Part shown: positions 53,603 through 61,617 of the stretch, piece by piece
How positions within the stretch are numbered: the first letter of the stretch is position 1
How the letters are laid out: every line of letters starts with the position of its first letter
DNA from: Jannaschia sp. CCS1
GTDB taxonomy: Bacteria; Pseudomonadota; Alphaproteobacteria; Rhodobacterales; Rhodobacteraceae
Assembly (NCBI RefSeq): GCF_000013565.1
Contig: NC_007802.1
Location: 2,542,001-2,606,000, forward strand
Direction: 5' to 3'
DNA: 64,000 nucleotides
Translations under genes and position numbers: made by a program
The notes under the pieces: generated by a model
What the model was told of the DNA's origin: nothing
The model's input: the letters and a program-made list of their open reading frames with translations, nothing else
The model's database searches: none

Positions 53603-54483
53603 CCCTTCAGGCCCGCCATCACGACGCCCCGGATGATGAAACGCTGGAAGATCAGGAAAAAGATCAGCGTCGGCAGGGTCGAGATTGCCGCCCCGGTCAT
53701 GATCAACTCCCATGCGACGTCCGCCTCGTCCCCGTAAGACGACAGGCCCACCGGCAAGGTATAGAGCGACGGATCCGTCGTTACGATCAGCGGCCAGAGG
53801 AACGCGGTCCAATTGCCCAAAAAGATGAAGATCGCCAAAGCCGCAAGGGCCGGTTTGACCATCGGCATCGCCACCTGCCACCAGATCTGGAACTCGTTCA
53901 ACCCGTCGATCCGCGCGGCCTCCAGAAAGTCATCGGGCACGGTCTCAAAGAATTGTTTCATCAGGAAGACGCCGAAAGCCGTCATCAGGCCGGGGAACAT
54001 GATGCCCCAGTAGCTGTCCAGCCAGCCAAGCGATTGGCTCATCATATACCACGGGATCACCAGCATTTCCGTGGGGATCATCAGGGTCGACAGGATCGCA
54101 ATGAAGATGATGTAGCGACCCCGAAAGCGGAATTTGCAAAGCGTGTAGCCCACGAGGCTGTCGAAAAAGAGCGACGACACCGTCGTGATCGCAGCAATGA
54201 TCAAAGAGTTGATGAACCAACCGAAAAAGCGCCCGTCCTCCAGCACGTAAGTATAATTTTCCAGCGTCGGCTCTTCCGGGATCAGGCCGATATTATAGAC
54301 CTCCCACGGCCACTTCATCGAGGTAGAGATCATGTAGGCCAGTGGCATGACCATCAGCAGGCCACCCCCGAATAGCAGCGCCCACCTAATAAACTGCGCG
54401 AAATTGCGTTTGCGCGCGGGTCCCGGCGCTTTCAGAAGCGTGTCGGACGAGGCGCGAACCGAGAGGTCGTCAACTGTTGTCAT
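53599..54483 (-). CDS. CUT1 sugar ABC transporter permease (MalG type)
   Basis: 294 residues, six TM helices. The EAA loop with coupling motif is EAARIDGLNEFQIWWQVAMPMVKPALA, and the family start is seen in LLFGGGLLMVMPLAYMISTSMK. Pairs with the MalF-type permease encoded 3 bp upstream. Confidence 0.94.
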   Translation of the reverse strand: MTTVDDLSVRASSDTLLKAPGPARKRNFAQFIRWALLFGGGLLMVMPLAYMISTSMKWPWEVYNIGLIPEEPTLENYTYVLEDGRFFGWFINSLIIAAITTVSSLFFDSLVGYTLCKFRFRGRYIIFIAILSTLMIPTEMLVIPWYMMSQSLGWLDSYWGIMFPGLMTAFGVFLMKQFFETVPDDFLEAARIDGLNEFQIWWQVAMPMVKPALAALAIFIFLGNWTAFLWPLIVTTDPSLYTLPVGLSSYGDEADVAWELIMTGAAISTLPTLIFFLIFQRFIIRGVVMAGLKG

Positions 54484-54486
54484 GGC

Positions 54487-55431
54487 TCAACGGTCCCTCA
54501 GAAGGCGCAGTTGGATCAGGCTCACGATCAGCAGGATCACGAACAACACAACCGTTTGGGCCGCGGCATAGCCCATGTCGAAGCTGTCGAATGCGGTCTG
54601 GTAGATCATCAACACCAGCGGTTTGGTGGAGTTCAGCGGCCCGCCCGGGTTGGCCGACGTCATGTTGAACACATGGTCGAAAATGCGCAGGAAGCCGATG
54701 GACGACAGGACCACGACGAACACGATGGTGGGCCGCAGAAGCGGCAGGGTGATTTCCCACAGCACCGTCCAGGTGGAGACGCCGTCGATCTCTGCAGCCT
54801 CATAGAAGGTGCGTGGGATGGCCCGCAAACCCGCCATGAAGATGATGATCTGAAAGCCCAAACCAGCCCAGATCGCAGGCGCGAGGATGGAGGGCAGCGC
54901 ATTGGTCGTGCTGTCCAGGAAGTCGATCTGCGGGATGCCGAACGTCGCCAGCCAGTTGTTGAACAGGCCAATCGGCACGTCCTGATAGAACCAGCGCCAG
55001 ACCCAGGCCATCGCCACAGCCGACGTCATGAAGGGCACGAAATAGAGCGCCCGGATCGTGCCGTGCATGAACCGGACCTGATCGAGATGATAGGCGATCA
55101 CGAAGGCGATCACGAGGCTGACGGGCGTGCCCAGAAGCAAGTAAACAAAGGTGTTGCGGAAGACCTGCCAGAAAACAGGATCGGAAAACAGCACCCGGTA
55201 ATTGTCGAGGCCCGCCCAGGTGCGGTCCCCCAGAAGGTTCCATTCCTGAAACGACAGAACCATGGCGTTGCCGGTCGGGTAGAAGCGAATGACGACGTAG
55301 AAGAGGACCGGGACCGCAAGAAACGCCCAGGCCCAAAGCGTCCGCTTTTGCATGATGCTCAGACCGTCTGCCGGGGCGGCGGCGGGGCGGTGCACTGCGT
55401 CAGATGTGTCGGGGGCAGAGGTGCTCGCCAT
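54487..55431 (-). CDS. CUT1 sugar ABC transporter permease (MalF type)
   Basis: 314 residues, six TM helices, with the EAA loop YEAAEIDGVSTWTVLWEITLPLLRPTIV. The N-terminal LWAWAFLAVPVLFYVVIRFYPTGNAMVLSFQEW is typical of UgpA/MalF-like permeases. Separated from the binding-protein gene by 79 bp containing a hairpin. Confidence 0.94.
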   Translation of the reverse strand: MASTSAPDTSDAVHRPAAAPADGLSIMQKRTLWAWAFLAVPVLFYVVIRFYPTGNAMVLSFQEWNLLGDRTWAGLDNYRVLFSDPVFWQVFRNTFVYLLLGTPVSLVIAFVIAYHLDQVRFMHGTIRALYFVPFMTSAVAMAWVWRWFYQDVPIGLFNNWLATFGIPQIDFLDSTTNALPSILAPAIWAGLGFQIIIFMAGLRAIPRTFYEAAEIDGVSTWTVLWEITLPLLRPTIVFVVVLSSIGFLRIFDHVFNMTSANPGGPLNSTKPLVLMIYQTAFDSFDMGYAAAQTVVLFVILLIVSLIQLRLLRDR

Positions 55432-55462
55432 GGGCGGGGCCTTCGGTCAAAAGGATGAAAGA

Positions 55463-55491
55463 GGCCCCGGACGCAGGGATCGCCCGGGGCC
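55463..55491 (-). terminator. Hairpin between binding-protein and permease genes
   Basis: GGCCCCGG and CCGGGGCC arms (8 bp) with a 13-nt loop. As in other ABC operons, such a structure may protect the binding-protein mRNA and reduce permease expression. Confidence 0.5.
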
Positions 55492-55510
55492 AGGTGCAAC
55501 TGGAGAGGTC

Positions 55511-56770
55511 TCAGTCGCTGTAGTATTCGTTGAGCAGGGTCTGCTCGGCCTCGGCCGCGATGGTCAGGCTTTCGCCCGGATCCATATCTTGCAGCTGCAC
55601 CCGCTCCACCATGTCGACCATGCCCTGGCGCTGCGCGCTCTCGTCGGCGAAGATCGTGGTGTTGGCGTATTCAAGGCCGCGAATAAACGGGCCAAACACC
55701 GGATCGTTGGCGTTTTCTTCCGTCATGCCGACCTCTGCGCGGGCGGGCAGTTCGCCCACGGTTTCAAGCCAGATCTCCATCGCCTCAGCCGAGGTGATAT
55801 ACTCCATGAACAGGACGGAGGCGTCGTATTCGGGACCTTCAGCAGACGACGTGATCGCGTTCACCCAGTAGGATGAATAGTTTGATCGCACCCCGTCATT
55901 GTTGGCCGGAAGCTCCGTCACGCCCCATTGCAGGCCCCGCTCTCCGTTCAGCGCGCCGATGCGGAATGATCCGTCGATATGAAACGCGGCGCGGCCCGCG
56001 CGGAAGGCCGCCTGGGGTTCATCCATGAAGCCCGATTGCGTCACGCCCTGCTCTTCCAGGCCAAGATAGAAGTCCAATGCCGCGCGGCCTGCGTCGGTGT
56101 CGTAATTCACCGTCTGATAGCCGTCGGTGTAGGGCTCACCCCCCATCTGGCGGACAAGCACTTCGCGGAACCAATGGTGATCCTGAGCGGTCATGCCGGT
56201 GGTGAAACCCACCTGCGTGATGTTGCCTGCGCCATCACGCTCCGTCGTGGCGGCGGCGGCGGCGACCAGTTCGTCCAGCGTCGTGGGGACTTCGACGCCG
56301 GCGGCATCCAGAATGCGCTCATTATAGAACAAGGCCAGCGACCGCACGGCGGTGGGCAGGGCGAAATATTGGCCATCACGCTCCATGGCTTGGACCATGG
56401 GGAAGAACTCGGCCTCCACCATCTCGGGCGAGAAGGTATCTACGGGAAGTGGCTGGATCAGGCCCTCGTCGATGTAATCGTTCAACCAACCGTAGAAGAG
56501 CTGCACGATATCGGGACCCTCGCCCGACGGCACGGCAACGGCCGTCCGCGTGCGATAATCCGCATAGGGGAAGTGGGTCATTTCCACGTTGATGTTCGGG
56601 TTCGCGGCCTCAAAATTCTCGATCAGCTGCTCCATCGCATTCACGCGGGCCTCAAAGAAATACTGCCAATATTCAATCGTGACCTCTTGGGCCGTTACGG
56701 CACCCGCGGCACTTAATGCGGCGGCGGAGGTGGCGAGGGCAGCAAGGGTGTTCCGGGTTCTATGCAGCAT
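55511..56770 (-). CDS. CUT1 ABC transporter sugar-binding protein
   Basis: 419 residues with a signal peptide (TLAALATSAAALSAAGAVTAQ). Extracellular solute-binding family 1: VTIEYWQYFFEARVNAMEQLIENFEAANPNINVEM, GEGPDIVQLFYGWLNDYIDEGLIQPL and AFHIDGSFRIGALNG. Ligand unknown; related proteins bind oligosaccharides or glycerol-3-phosphate. First gene of the seven-gene operon; the 128-bp divergent region is shared with the ROK regulator. Confidence 0.93.
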   Translation of the reverse strand: MLHRTRNTLAALATSAAALSAAGAVTAQEVTIEYWQYFFEARVNAMEQLIENFEAANPNINVEMTHFPYADYRTRTAVAVPSGEGPDIVQLFYGWLNDYIDEGLIQPLPVDTFSPEMVEAEFFPMVQAMERDGQYFALPTAVRSLALFYNERILDAAGVEVPTTLDELVAAAAATTERDGAGNITQVGFTTGMTAQDHHWFREVLVRQMGGEPYTDGYQTVNYDTDAGRAALDFYLGLEEQGVTQSGFMDEPQAAFRAGRAAFHIDGSFRIGALNGERGLQWGVTELPANNDGVRSNYSSYWVNAITSSAEGPEYDASVLFMEYITSAEAMEIWLETVGELPARAEVGMTEENANDPVFGPFIRGLEYANTTIFADESAQRQGMVDMVERVQLQDMDPGESLTIAAEAEQTLLNEYYSD

Positions 56771-56852
56771 GAGTCTCTCCCTGAGATGATATGTCTGGAC
56801 GTTATTTTATGGGGGCCCGAACTCTCTTGGCCGGTGCCATTAGAATGACGCT

Positions 56853-56866
56853 AACGCAGCAGCGTT
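56853..56866. promoter_or_regulatory. Inverted repeat in the ROK/ABC divergent promoter
   Basis: AACGC-AGCA-GCGTT, 5-bp perfect arms, 33 bp upstream of the ROK regulator start. Overlapping ACGCT and AGCGT segments give a second way of pairing. It is the best candidate for the operator of the ROK regulator in this short region. Confidence 0.4.
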
Positions 56867-56898
56867 GAGCTATCAAGTAAGTTGAGTTATTCGGGGGT

Positions 56899-58068
56899 AT
56901 GGCCAGTGCCTCGCCCCCTCCCGGCTCCAATGCCCTTCGCAGTCGAACCTACAACCGTGGGCTGGTTCTGGGTCATCTGCGGCGGGAGGGAGAGGCCGGG
57001 CGCGCCGAGATCGCGCGGGCTTCGCGGCTCAGCATTCAAGCGGTCAGCAACATCATCCAAGACCTCGTGGAGGGAGGCTGGGTGGTGGAAGCGGGCAAGC
57101 GCGAGGGACAGCGCGGCCTGCCCGCCGTCACCTACGCGCTCAGCAGTGGCACGCATATCGCGATGGGGGTGGAGATCCGACCCGATGCCGTTCTGGCCGC
57201 ATGGATTGATCTTGGGGGGCATGTGCTGCACCGGGACCGGCTGGCGCTTCCGTCGGCCCGGCCTGAGCATGTGGGGCCGCTGATCGCGCAACTTCCCACG
57301 CGGGGCGACGCGGCGGGTGTCCCCCATAGCGCTGTTTTCGGCGCCGGTGTGGTGATGCCGGGACCGATTGGGCAAACGGGCCTGTCAGACCTGACGACGC
57401 AATTGCCCGGTTGGGGCGACGTGTCCCCGGAGACGGTGTTGCGGGACGCCCTCGGTGTGCCCGTGACGCTGGAAAACGACGCCAACGCCGCCGCCATGGC
57501 CGAACGCATTCTGGGCGCGGCGCAAGGGCTTGGCACCTTTGCCTGCCTCTATTTCGGGACCGGGTTAGGCCTTGGTCTGGTGATCAACGGAGAGGTCTTC
57601 CCCGGCGCGTTCGGCAATGCCGGGGAAATCGGTCATATCCCCGTCGTCTCATCCAACGGTGCGTGCAGTCTGGAGACGTTGGCCAGTCGCGTGTCCCTCG
57701 TCCGGGCGCTGGAAGCCGATGGGATCACTGCGCGCACTGTGGATGATCTGGCCCTGCAACATCAGGCCCGCCCCCCCGCGATGGAGGCTTGGCTGCAAAG
57801 TGCGGCTGGCGCGCTGAGCCCCGCCGTGCAGATATTGGAAAACCTCATTGACCCGGAGGCCATCGTGATGACCGGCGCCATGCCCCCTGCCCTGCTGGAC
57901 GAACTGGCGGGCCGCGTCACGCTGCCGGAGCGCTCGGTCTCCAACCGCGCCGACCGGGCCCGCCCCCGCCTGATTGCGGGCACCGCGGGCCGCATGGCCG
58001 CGACCCTTGGGGCGGCGGCGCTGGTCGTGAATTCCGCCCTCTCGCCCCGTCTTATGGACACACAATAG
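56899..58068 (+). CDS. ROK-family transcriptional regulator (NagC/XylR type)
   Basis: 389 residues. N-terminal winged helix (EIARASRLSIQAVSNIIQDLVEGGWVVEAG, about 35-70) and a ROK sugar-binding domain (about 85-385) with LENDANAAAMAERILGAA and LYFGTGLGLGLVINGEVFPGAFGNAGEIGHIPV. The zinc motif CxCGxxGCxE usual in ROK proteins is shortened to GACSLE, so the first two cysteines are lost. It is divergent from the ABC operon and 10 bp upstream of the PIG-L gene, so it likely controls both. Confidence 0.9.
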   Translation: MASASPPPGSNALRSRTYNRGLVLGHLRREGEAGRAEIARASRLSIQAVSNIIQDLVEGGWVVEAGKREGQRGLPAVTYALSSGTHIAMGVEIRPDAVLAAWIDLGGHVLHRDRLALPSARPEHVGPLIAQLPTRGDAAGVPHSAVFGAGVVMPGPIGQTGLSDLTTQLPGWGDVSPETVLRDALGVPVTLENDANAAAMAERILGAAQGLGTFACLYFGTGLGLGLVINGEVFPGAFGNAGEIGHIPVVSSNGACSLETLASRVSLVRALEADGITARTVDDLALQHQARPPAMEAWLQSAAGALSPAVQILENLIDPEAIVMTGAMPPALLDELAGRVTLPERSVSNRADRARPRLIAGTAGRMAATLGAAALVVNSALSPRLMDTQ

Positions 58069-58078
58069 GACCCTCCCC

Positions 58079-60385
58079 ATGCCCAACACCACACCGTCGC
58101 CTGTTCAGGCCCGCATCCTCGCGGAAGCACACGATCCGCTGATCGCCCGCATCTGGCGTGCCATGGCAGGTCTGCGCTCGGTCGTGGGGTTCATGAACAC
58201 CGGCGCCCACCCCGATGACGAGACGACGGCAATGTTGGCGGCGCTGTGGCTGCGCGACGGGGTGAACCTGTCCTATGCCTGCTCCACCCGGGGCGAAGGG
58301 GGGCAAAACGACATCGGGACGGAGGCGGGGCCGGATCTGGGCGCATTGCGCACGGCAGAGATGGAGCGGGCCTCGGACGTGCTCGACATGGTGCTTTACT
58401 GGCACGGACAGTCGGCGGATGACACGATAACCGATTTCCGCTTTTCCAAATCCGGCAAGGAGACGATGGCGATCTGGGGCCGAGAGCGGTTGATGCAACG
58501 GTTTGTGGAAATCATCCGCACCCAGCGCCCCGATATCATCTGCCCCACCTTCCTCGACATTCCTGGCCAGCATGGCCACCACCGCGCCATGACGGAGGCC
58601 GCCCACGATGTGATCGCGGCGGCGGCGGACCCGGATTTCGCCTGCGACCTGCCGGTTTGGCAGGTATCCAAGCTCTACCTACCGGCCTTCTCCGGGGCGG
58701 GCGGATCCTATGACGACGAGGTTCCCCCGCCGCCCGCGACCGTGACCGTCGCGGCCTCGGGGCGCGATCCGATCCTTGGCATGAGTTATGAGCGGATCGG
58801 CCAATGGTCCCGGCAATTTCATCGCACGCAAGGCATGGGCCGGTGGGTGGCAGCTGGGGAGGAACGGGATTGGCCGCTGCATCTGGCTTGGTCCAATGTG
58901 GGCGAAGACGCGGGCGCGGTCACCGATCACCTGCCGCAGACGTTGGCTGATATCGGGTTGAGCGACGCCCAACGTGCCGTGGATGCGGTGATCGCCGCCT
59001 TCCCCGACGTCTGCGTCATGGGACGCCTGGGGTCCGAGGCTTACGCCGCGCTGATGGCCGCAAACGTCACGCCCGAGCACCGCCACCGGTTGGAGCGCAA
59101 ACGGCTCCAGATGGCGCGATTGCTGCATTTGGTGGAGGGTATCTCCGCCCGCGCCCTGCCTGCGCGCTGCGCTGTGGAACCGGGGACATCCGTGGCAGTG
59201 TCGACCGAAGTTGCGGGCGACGCAGAGGTCGTGCTTGTGCCCCGCGACGGAATGCAGGTCACGGCGGACGGGTTGCAGATCAACACAGACGCCGCCCCCA
59301 CTGACCCCTACCCCGATACGTTCGACCCGCTGATCCCGCGCCTGCCTGCCGCACGGGTCCGCGCGCAGGTCCATGGCGTTCACGTGGACCGGGATGTGAC
59401 ACTGGAACAACCGGTTCTGGTGCTGCCGCTCCCCCGGGCCAACCTGTCGACAGAACGGGCGATCCTGAACCTTGCGCGGCCCGACCGCAGCCTGTCTGTT
59501 GATGTGACGGCCCAGGACGCGGCCTTTGATTTGCCGCCCGGGTTTGCGCAGACCTGGTCCACCGACGGCGCGACGCTGACCGTGCCCGCAGATGCGACGG
59601 AGGGCTTGCATGTTCTGCCCGTCATGGTCGGGAGCACGCCTGCCCGGACCGCCAAAGTGTTGGATCACGCGCATATTTCGCAAACGCTCAGCCACCGCCC
59701 GGCGGTGTTTTCGCTGCGGCTGGCCAACGTCGCCCTGCCGGATGCCCGGGTGGCGTATATCGGCGCGGGCAACGACCGCGTTGCGCCTGCATTGCGCGCG
59801 GTGGGCATGGACGTGACGGATCTGAGCGACGCGGACCTGTCGCGCGCCGCGCCATTTGCGGGCTATGACACCGTGTTGGTCGGCGTGTTCGCCTACCGGT
59901 TCCGCGGCGCGTTGGCTGCGGTAATCGGTACGCTGAACGATTGGGTGAAGCACGGCGGCACGCTAGTGACGCTCTATCACCGCCCGGGCGACAATTGGGA
60001 CCCGCAGGAGACCCCGCCTGCGCCAATGGCCATCGGCTCCCCCTCCCTGCGCTGGCGGATCACGGATGCAGCGGCCGAAGTGACGGTGTTGCAGCCCGAG
60101 CACCCCGTGTTCCAGGGACCCAACACGATTGGTCCAGAGGATTGGGCGGGCTGGCAGAAGGAACGCGGGCTATATTTTGCCAAGTCTTGGGACGGGGTCT
60201 ATGCGCCGCTTCTCAGCATGTCAGACCCGGATGAACAGCCCTTGGAGGGCGGGCTTCTGGTGGGCCAGATCGGGCACGGCTGCCATGCCCATGTCGCGTT
60301 GAACCTGCACCACCAGTTGGAGCATCTGGTGCCGGGCGCCTACCGGCTGACGGCGAACCTTCTGGCCCTGCGCGGCAGCGGTTAA
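58079..60385 (+). CDS. Large PIG-L-family deacetylase with extra C-terminal domains
   Basis: 768 residues. The N-terminal PIG-L/LmbE zinc deacetylase domain (about 35-260) contains the metal motif AHPDDE (43-48) and GQHGHHRAMTEAAHDV. A middle beta-rich region (about 370-560) and a C-terminal domain with a class I glutamine amidotransferase-like fold (ARVAYIGAGNDRVAPALRAVGMDV and NDWVKHGGTLVTLYHRPGDNWDP) follow. Enzymes of the N-terminal family remove acetyl groups from GlcNAc-containing molecules. No signal peptide is seen, so it should act in the cytoplasm after uptake. It is co-transcribed with the ROK regulator; its stop overlaps the convergent rhaA stop by 4 bp. Confidence 0.87.
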   Translation: MPNTTPSPVQARILAEAHDPLIARIWRAMAGLRSVVGFMNTGAHPDDETTAMLAALWLRDGVNLSYACSTRGEGGQNDIGTEAGPDLGALRTAEMERASDVLDMVLYWHGQSADDTITDFRFSKSGKETMAIWGRERLMQRFVEIIRTQRPDIICPTFLDIPGQHGHHRAMTEAAHDVIAAAADPDFACDLPVWQVSKLYLPAFSGAGGSYDDEVPPPPATVTVAASGRDPILGMSYERIGQWSRQFHRTQGMGRWVAAGEERDWPLHLAWSNVGEDAGAVTDHLPQTLADIGLSDAQRAVDAVIAAFPDVCVMGRLGSEAYAALMAANVTPEHRHRLERKRLQMARLLHLVEGISARALPARCAVEPGTSVAVSTEVAGDAEVVLVPRDGMQVTADGLQINTDAAPTDPYPDTFDPLIPRLPAARVRAQVHGVHVDRDVTLEQPVLVLPLPRANLSTERAILNLARPDRSLSVDVTAQDAAFDLPPGFAQTWSTDGATLTVPADATEGLHVLPVMVGSTPARTAKVLDHAHISQTLSHRPAVFSLRLANVALPDARVAYIGAGNDRVAPALRAVGMDVTDLSDADLSRAAPFAGYDTVLVGVFAYRFRGALAAVIGTLNDWVKHGGTLVTLYHRPGDNWDPQETPPAPMAIGSPSLRWRITDAAAEVTVLQPEHPVFQGPNTIGPEDWAGWQKERGLYFAKSWDGVYAPLLSMSDPDEQPLEGGLLVGQIGHGCHAHVALNLHHQLEHLVPGAYRLTANLLALRGSG

Positions 60386-61617
60386 CGGCCCGACACGGAG
60401 GCGTCGTAATCCCCCAGCGCCGACGACAGGGCCAGCCCGGTGGGCACGGAGTGACGGTCGCAGAATTCCTGCCAGATAGCGCTCGCAGGCAGATCCTTGA
60501 CCTCCTCGGTCAGGATCAGGCGCTTGGTGTAATCCAGCGCGGCTTCAGCGGTTTGCAGCTCCTCTCGCGGCATCAACAGCGCGCGCAGCAGCGCCTTTTG
60601 CATGTTGCGCGTGCCGATCACCCAGGCCGCCGTGCGACTGATCGTGGCGTCGAAGAAGTCGAGCCCGATGCGCGTGCGGTCCAGAAGATCTGCGAAGACC
60701 AATTCCTGCGCCATCGCAAAAATATCATCGTTAAGCAGGATCACATGGTCACTGTCCCACCGCATCGGGCGCGAGACGTGGAGCAGAATTTCATCCAGTG
60801 ACAGGGCCACTGCGCTCAGCTTATCGGCCACATTCTCCGTCGGGTGGAAATGTCCCATGTCCAGGCACAGAAGGGTTTTGTTCCGGATCGCATAGCCGAG
60901 ATAAAATTCATGGCTTCCCACGGTGCAAGCCTCCACCCCGATGCCAAAGAGTTTGCTTTCCACCGCATCGCGCATATGCGGCTGCGCGTCCACCAGCATC
61001 GCATCAAGGGACGCTTCCAGCCGGGACCGTGCGGCCATGCGGTCCACGGGGATGTCCTTGTACCCGTCCGGCACCCAGATGTTGTTGACACAGGCATTGC
61101 CTTGAGCCGCGCCCATGGCCGACGCGATCTCTCGCGAGCGTTTGCCATGTTCGATCCAGAAGTCACGGATGCCTTGATCCGGATGCGACAGCGTCAGGTT
61201 ATCATCGGCCTTGGCATGGGCGAAGAAGGTGGGGTTGAAGTCGAGGCCCAGGTTCTGGTCGGTCGCCCAATCGATCCAGGGTGCGAAATGCGCCACCTCA
61301 ATCTCGTCCCGGTCGGGCGTGGCGTCGGTGTCCATGTACATCGCATGCAGGTTGAGGCGATGGCTGCCGGGGATCTGGGCGTAGGCGAATTCCAGATCGG
61401 CGCGCAGCTCAGCTGGTGTGCGGGCCCGGCCCGGGTGGTTGCCGGTGGCCTGAATCCCGCCGCCCGACGCGCCTGTCTTGGCCTCAAATCCCACAACGTC
61501 ATCGCCCTGCCAGCAATGCATGGAGATCGAGACCTCAGCCAAACGCGCCATCGCGGCCTCGGTGTCCACGCCCCAATCAGCGAAGGTCTGGCGGGCGGTG
61601 TCGTAGAGGGCGCTCAT
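60382..61617 (-). CDS. rhaA: L-rhamnose isomerase
   Basis: 411 residues, similar in length and sequence to E. coli RhaA: VSISMHCWQGDDVVGFE, GGIQATGNHPGRARTPAELRADLE, NIWVPDGYKDIPVDRMAARSRL, VESKLFGIGVEACTVGSHEFYLGYA, CLDMGHFHPTENVADKLSAV and AAWVIGTRNMQKALLRALL. It converts L-rhamnose to L-rhamnulose. The start overlaps the aldolase/dehydrogenase gene stop by 4 bp. A rhamnulokinase gene is not in the window. Confidence 0.96.
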   Translation of the reverse strand: MSALYDTARQTFADWGVDTEAAMARLAEVSISMHCWQGDDVVGFEAKTGASGGGIQATGNHPGRARTPAELRADLEFAYAQIPGSHRLNLHAMYMDTDATPDRDEIEVAHFAPWIDWATDQNLGLDFNPTFFAHAKADDNLTLSHPDQGIRDFWIEHGKRSREIASAMGAAQGNACVNNIWVPDGYKDIPVDRMAARSRLEASLDAMLVDAQPHMRDAVESKLFGIGVEACTVGSHEFYLGYAIRNKTLLCLDMGHFHPTENVADKLSAVALSLDEILLHVSRPMRWDSDHVILLNDDIFAMAQELVFADLLDRTRIGLDFFDATISRTAAWVIGTRNMQKALLRALLMPREELQTAEAALDYTKRLILTEEVKDLPASAIWQEFCDRHSVPTGLALSSALGDYDASVSGR

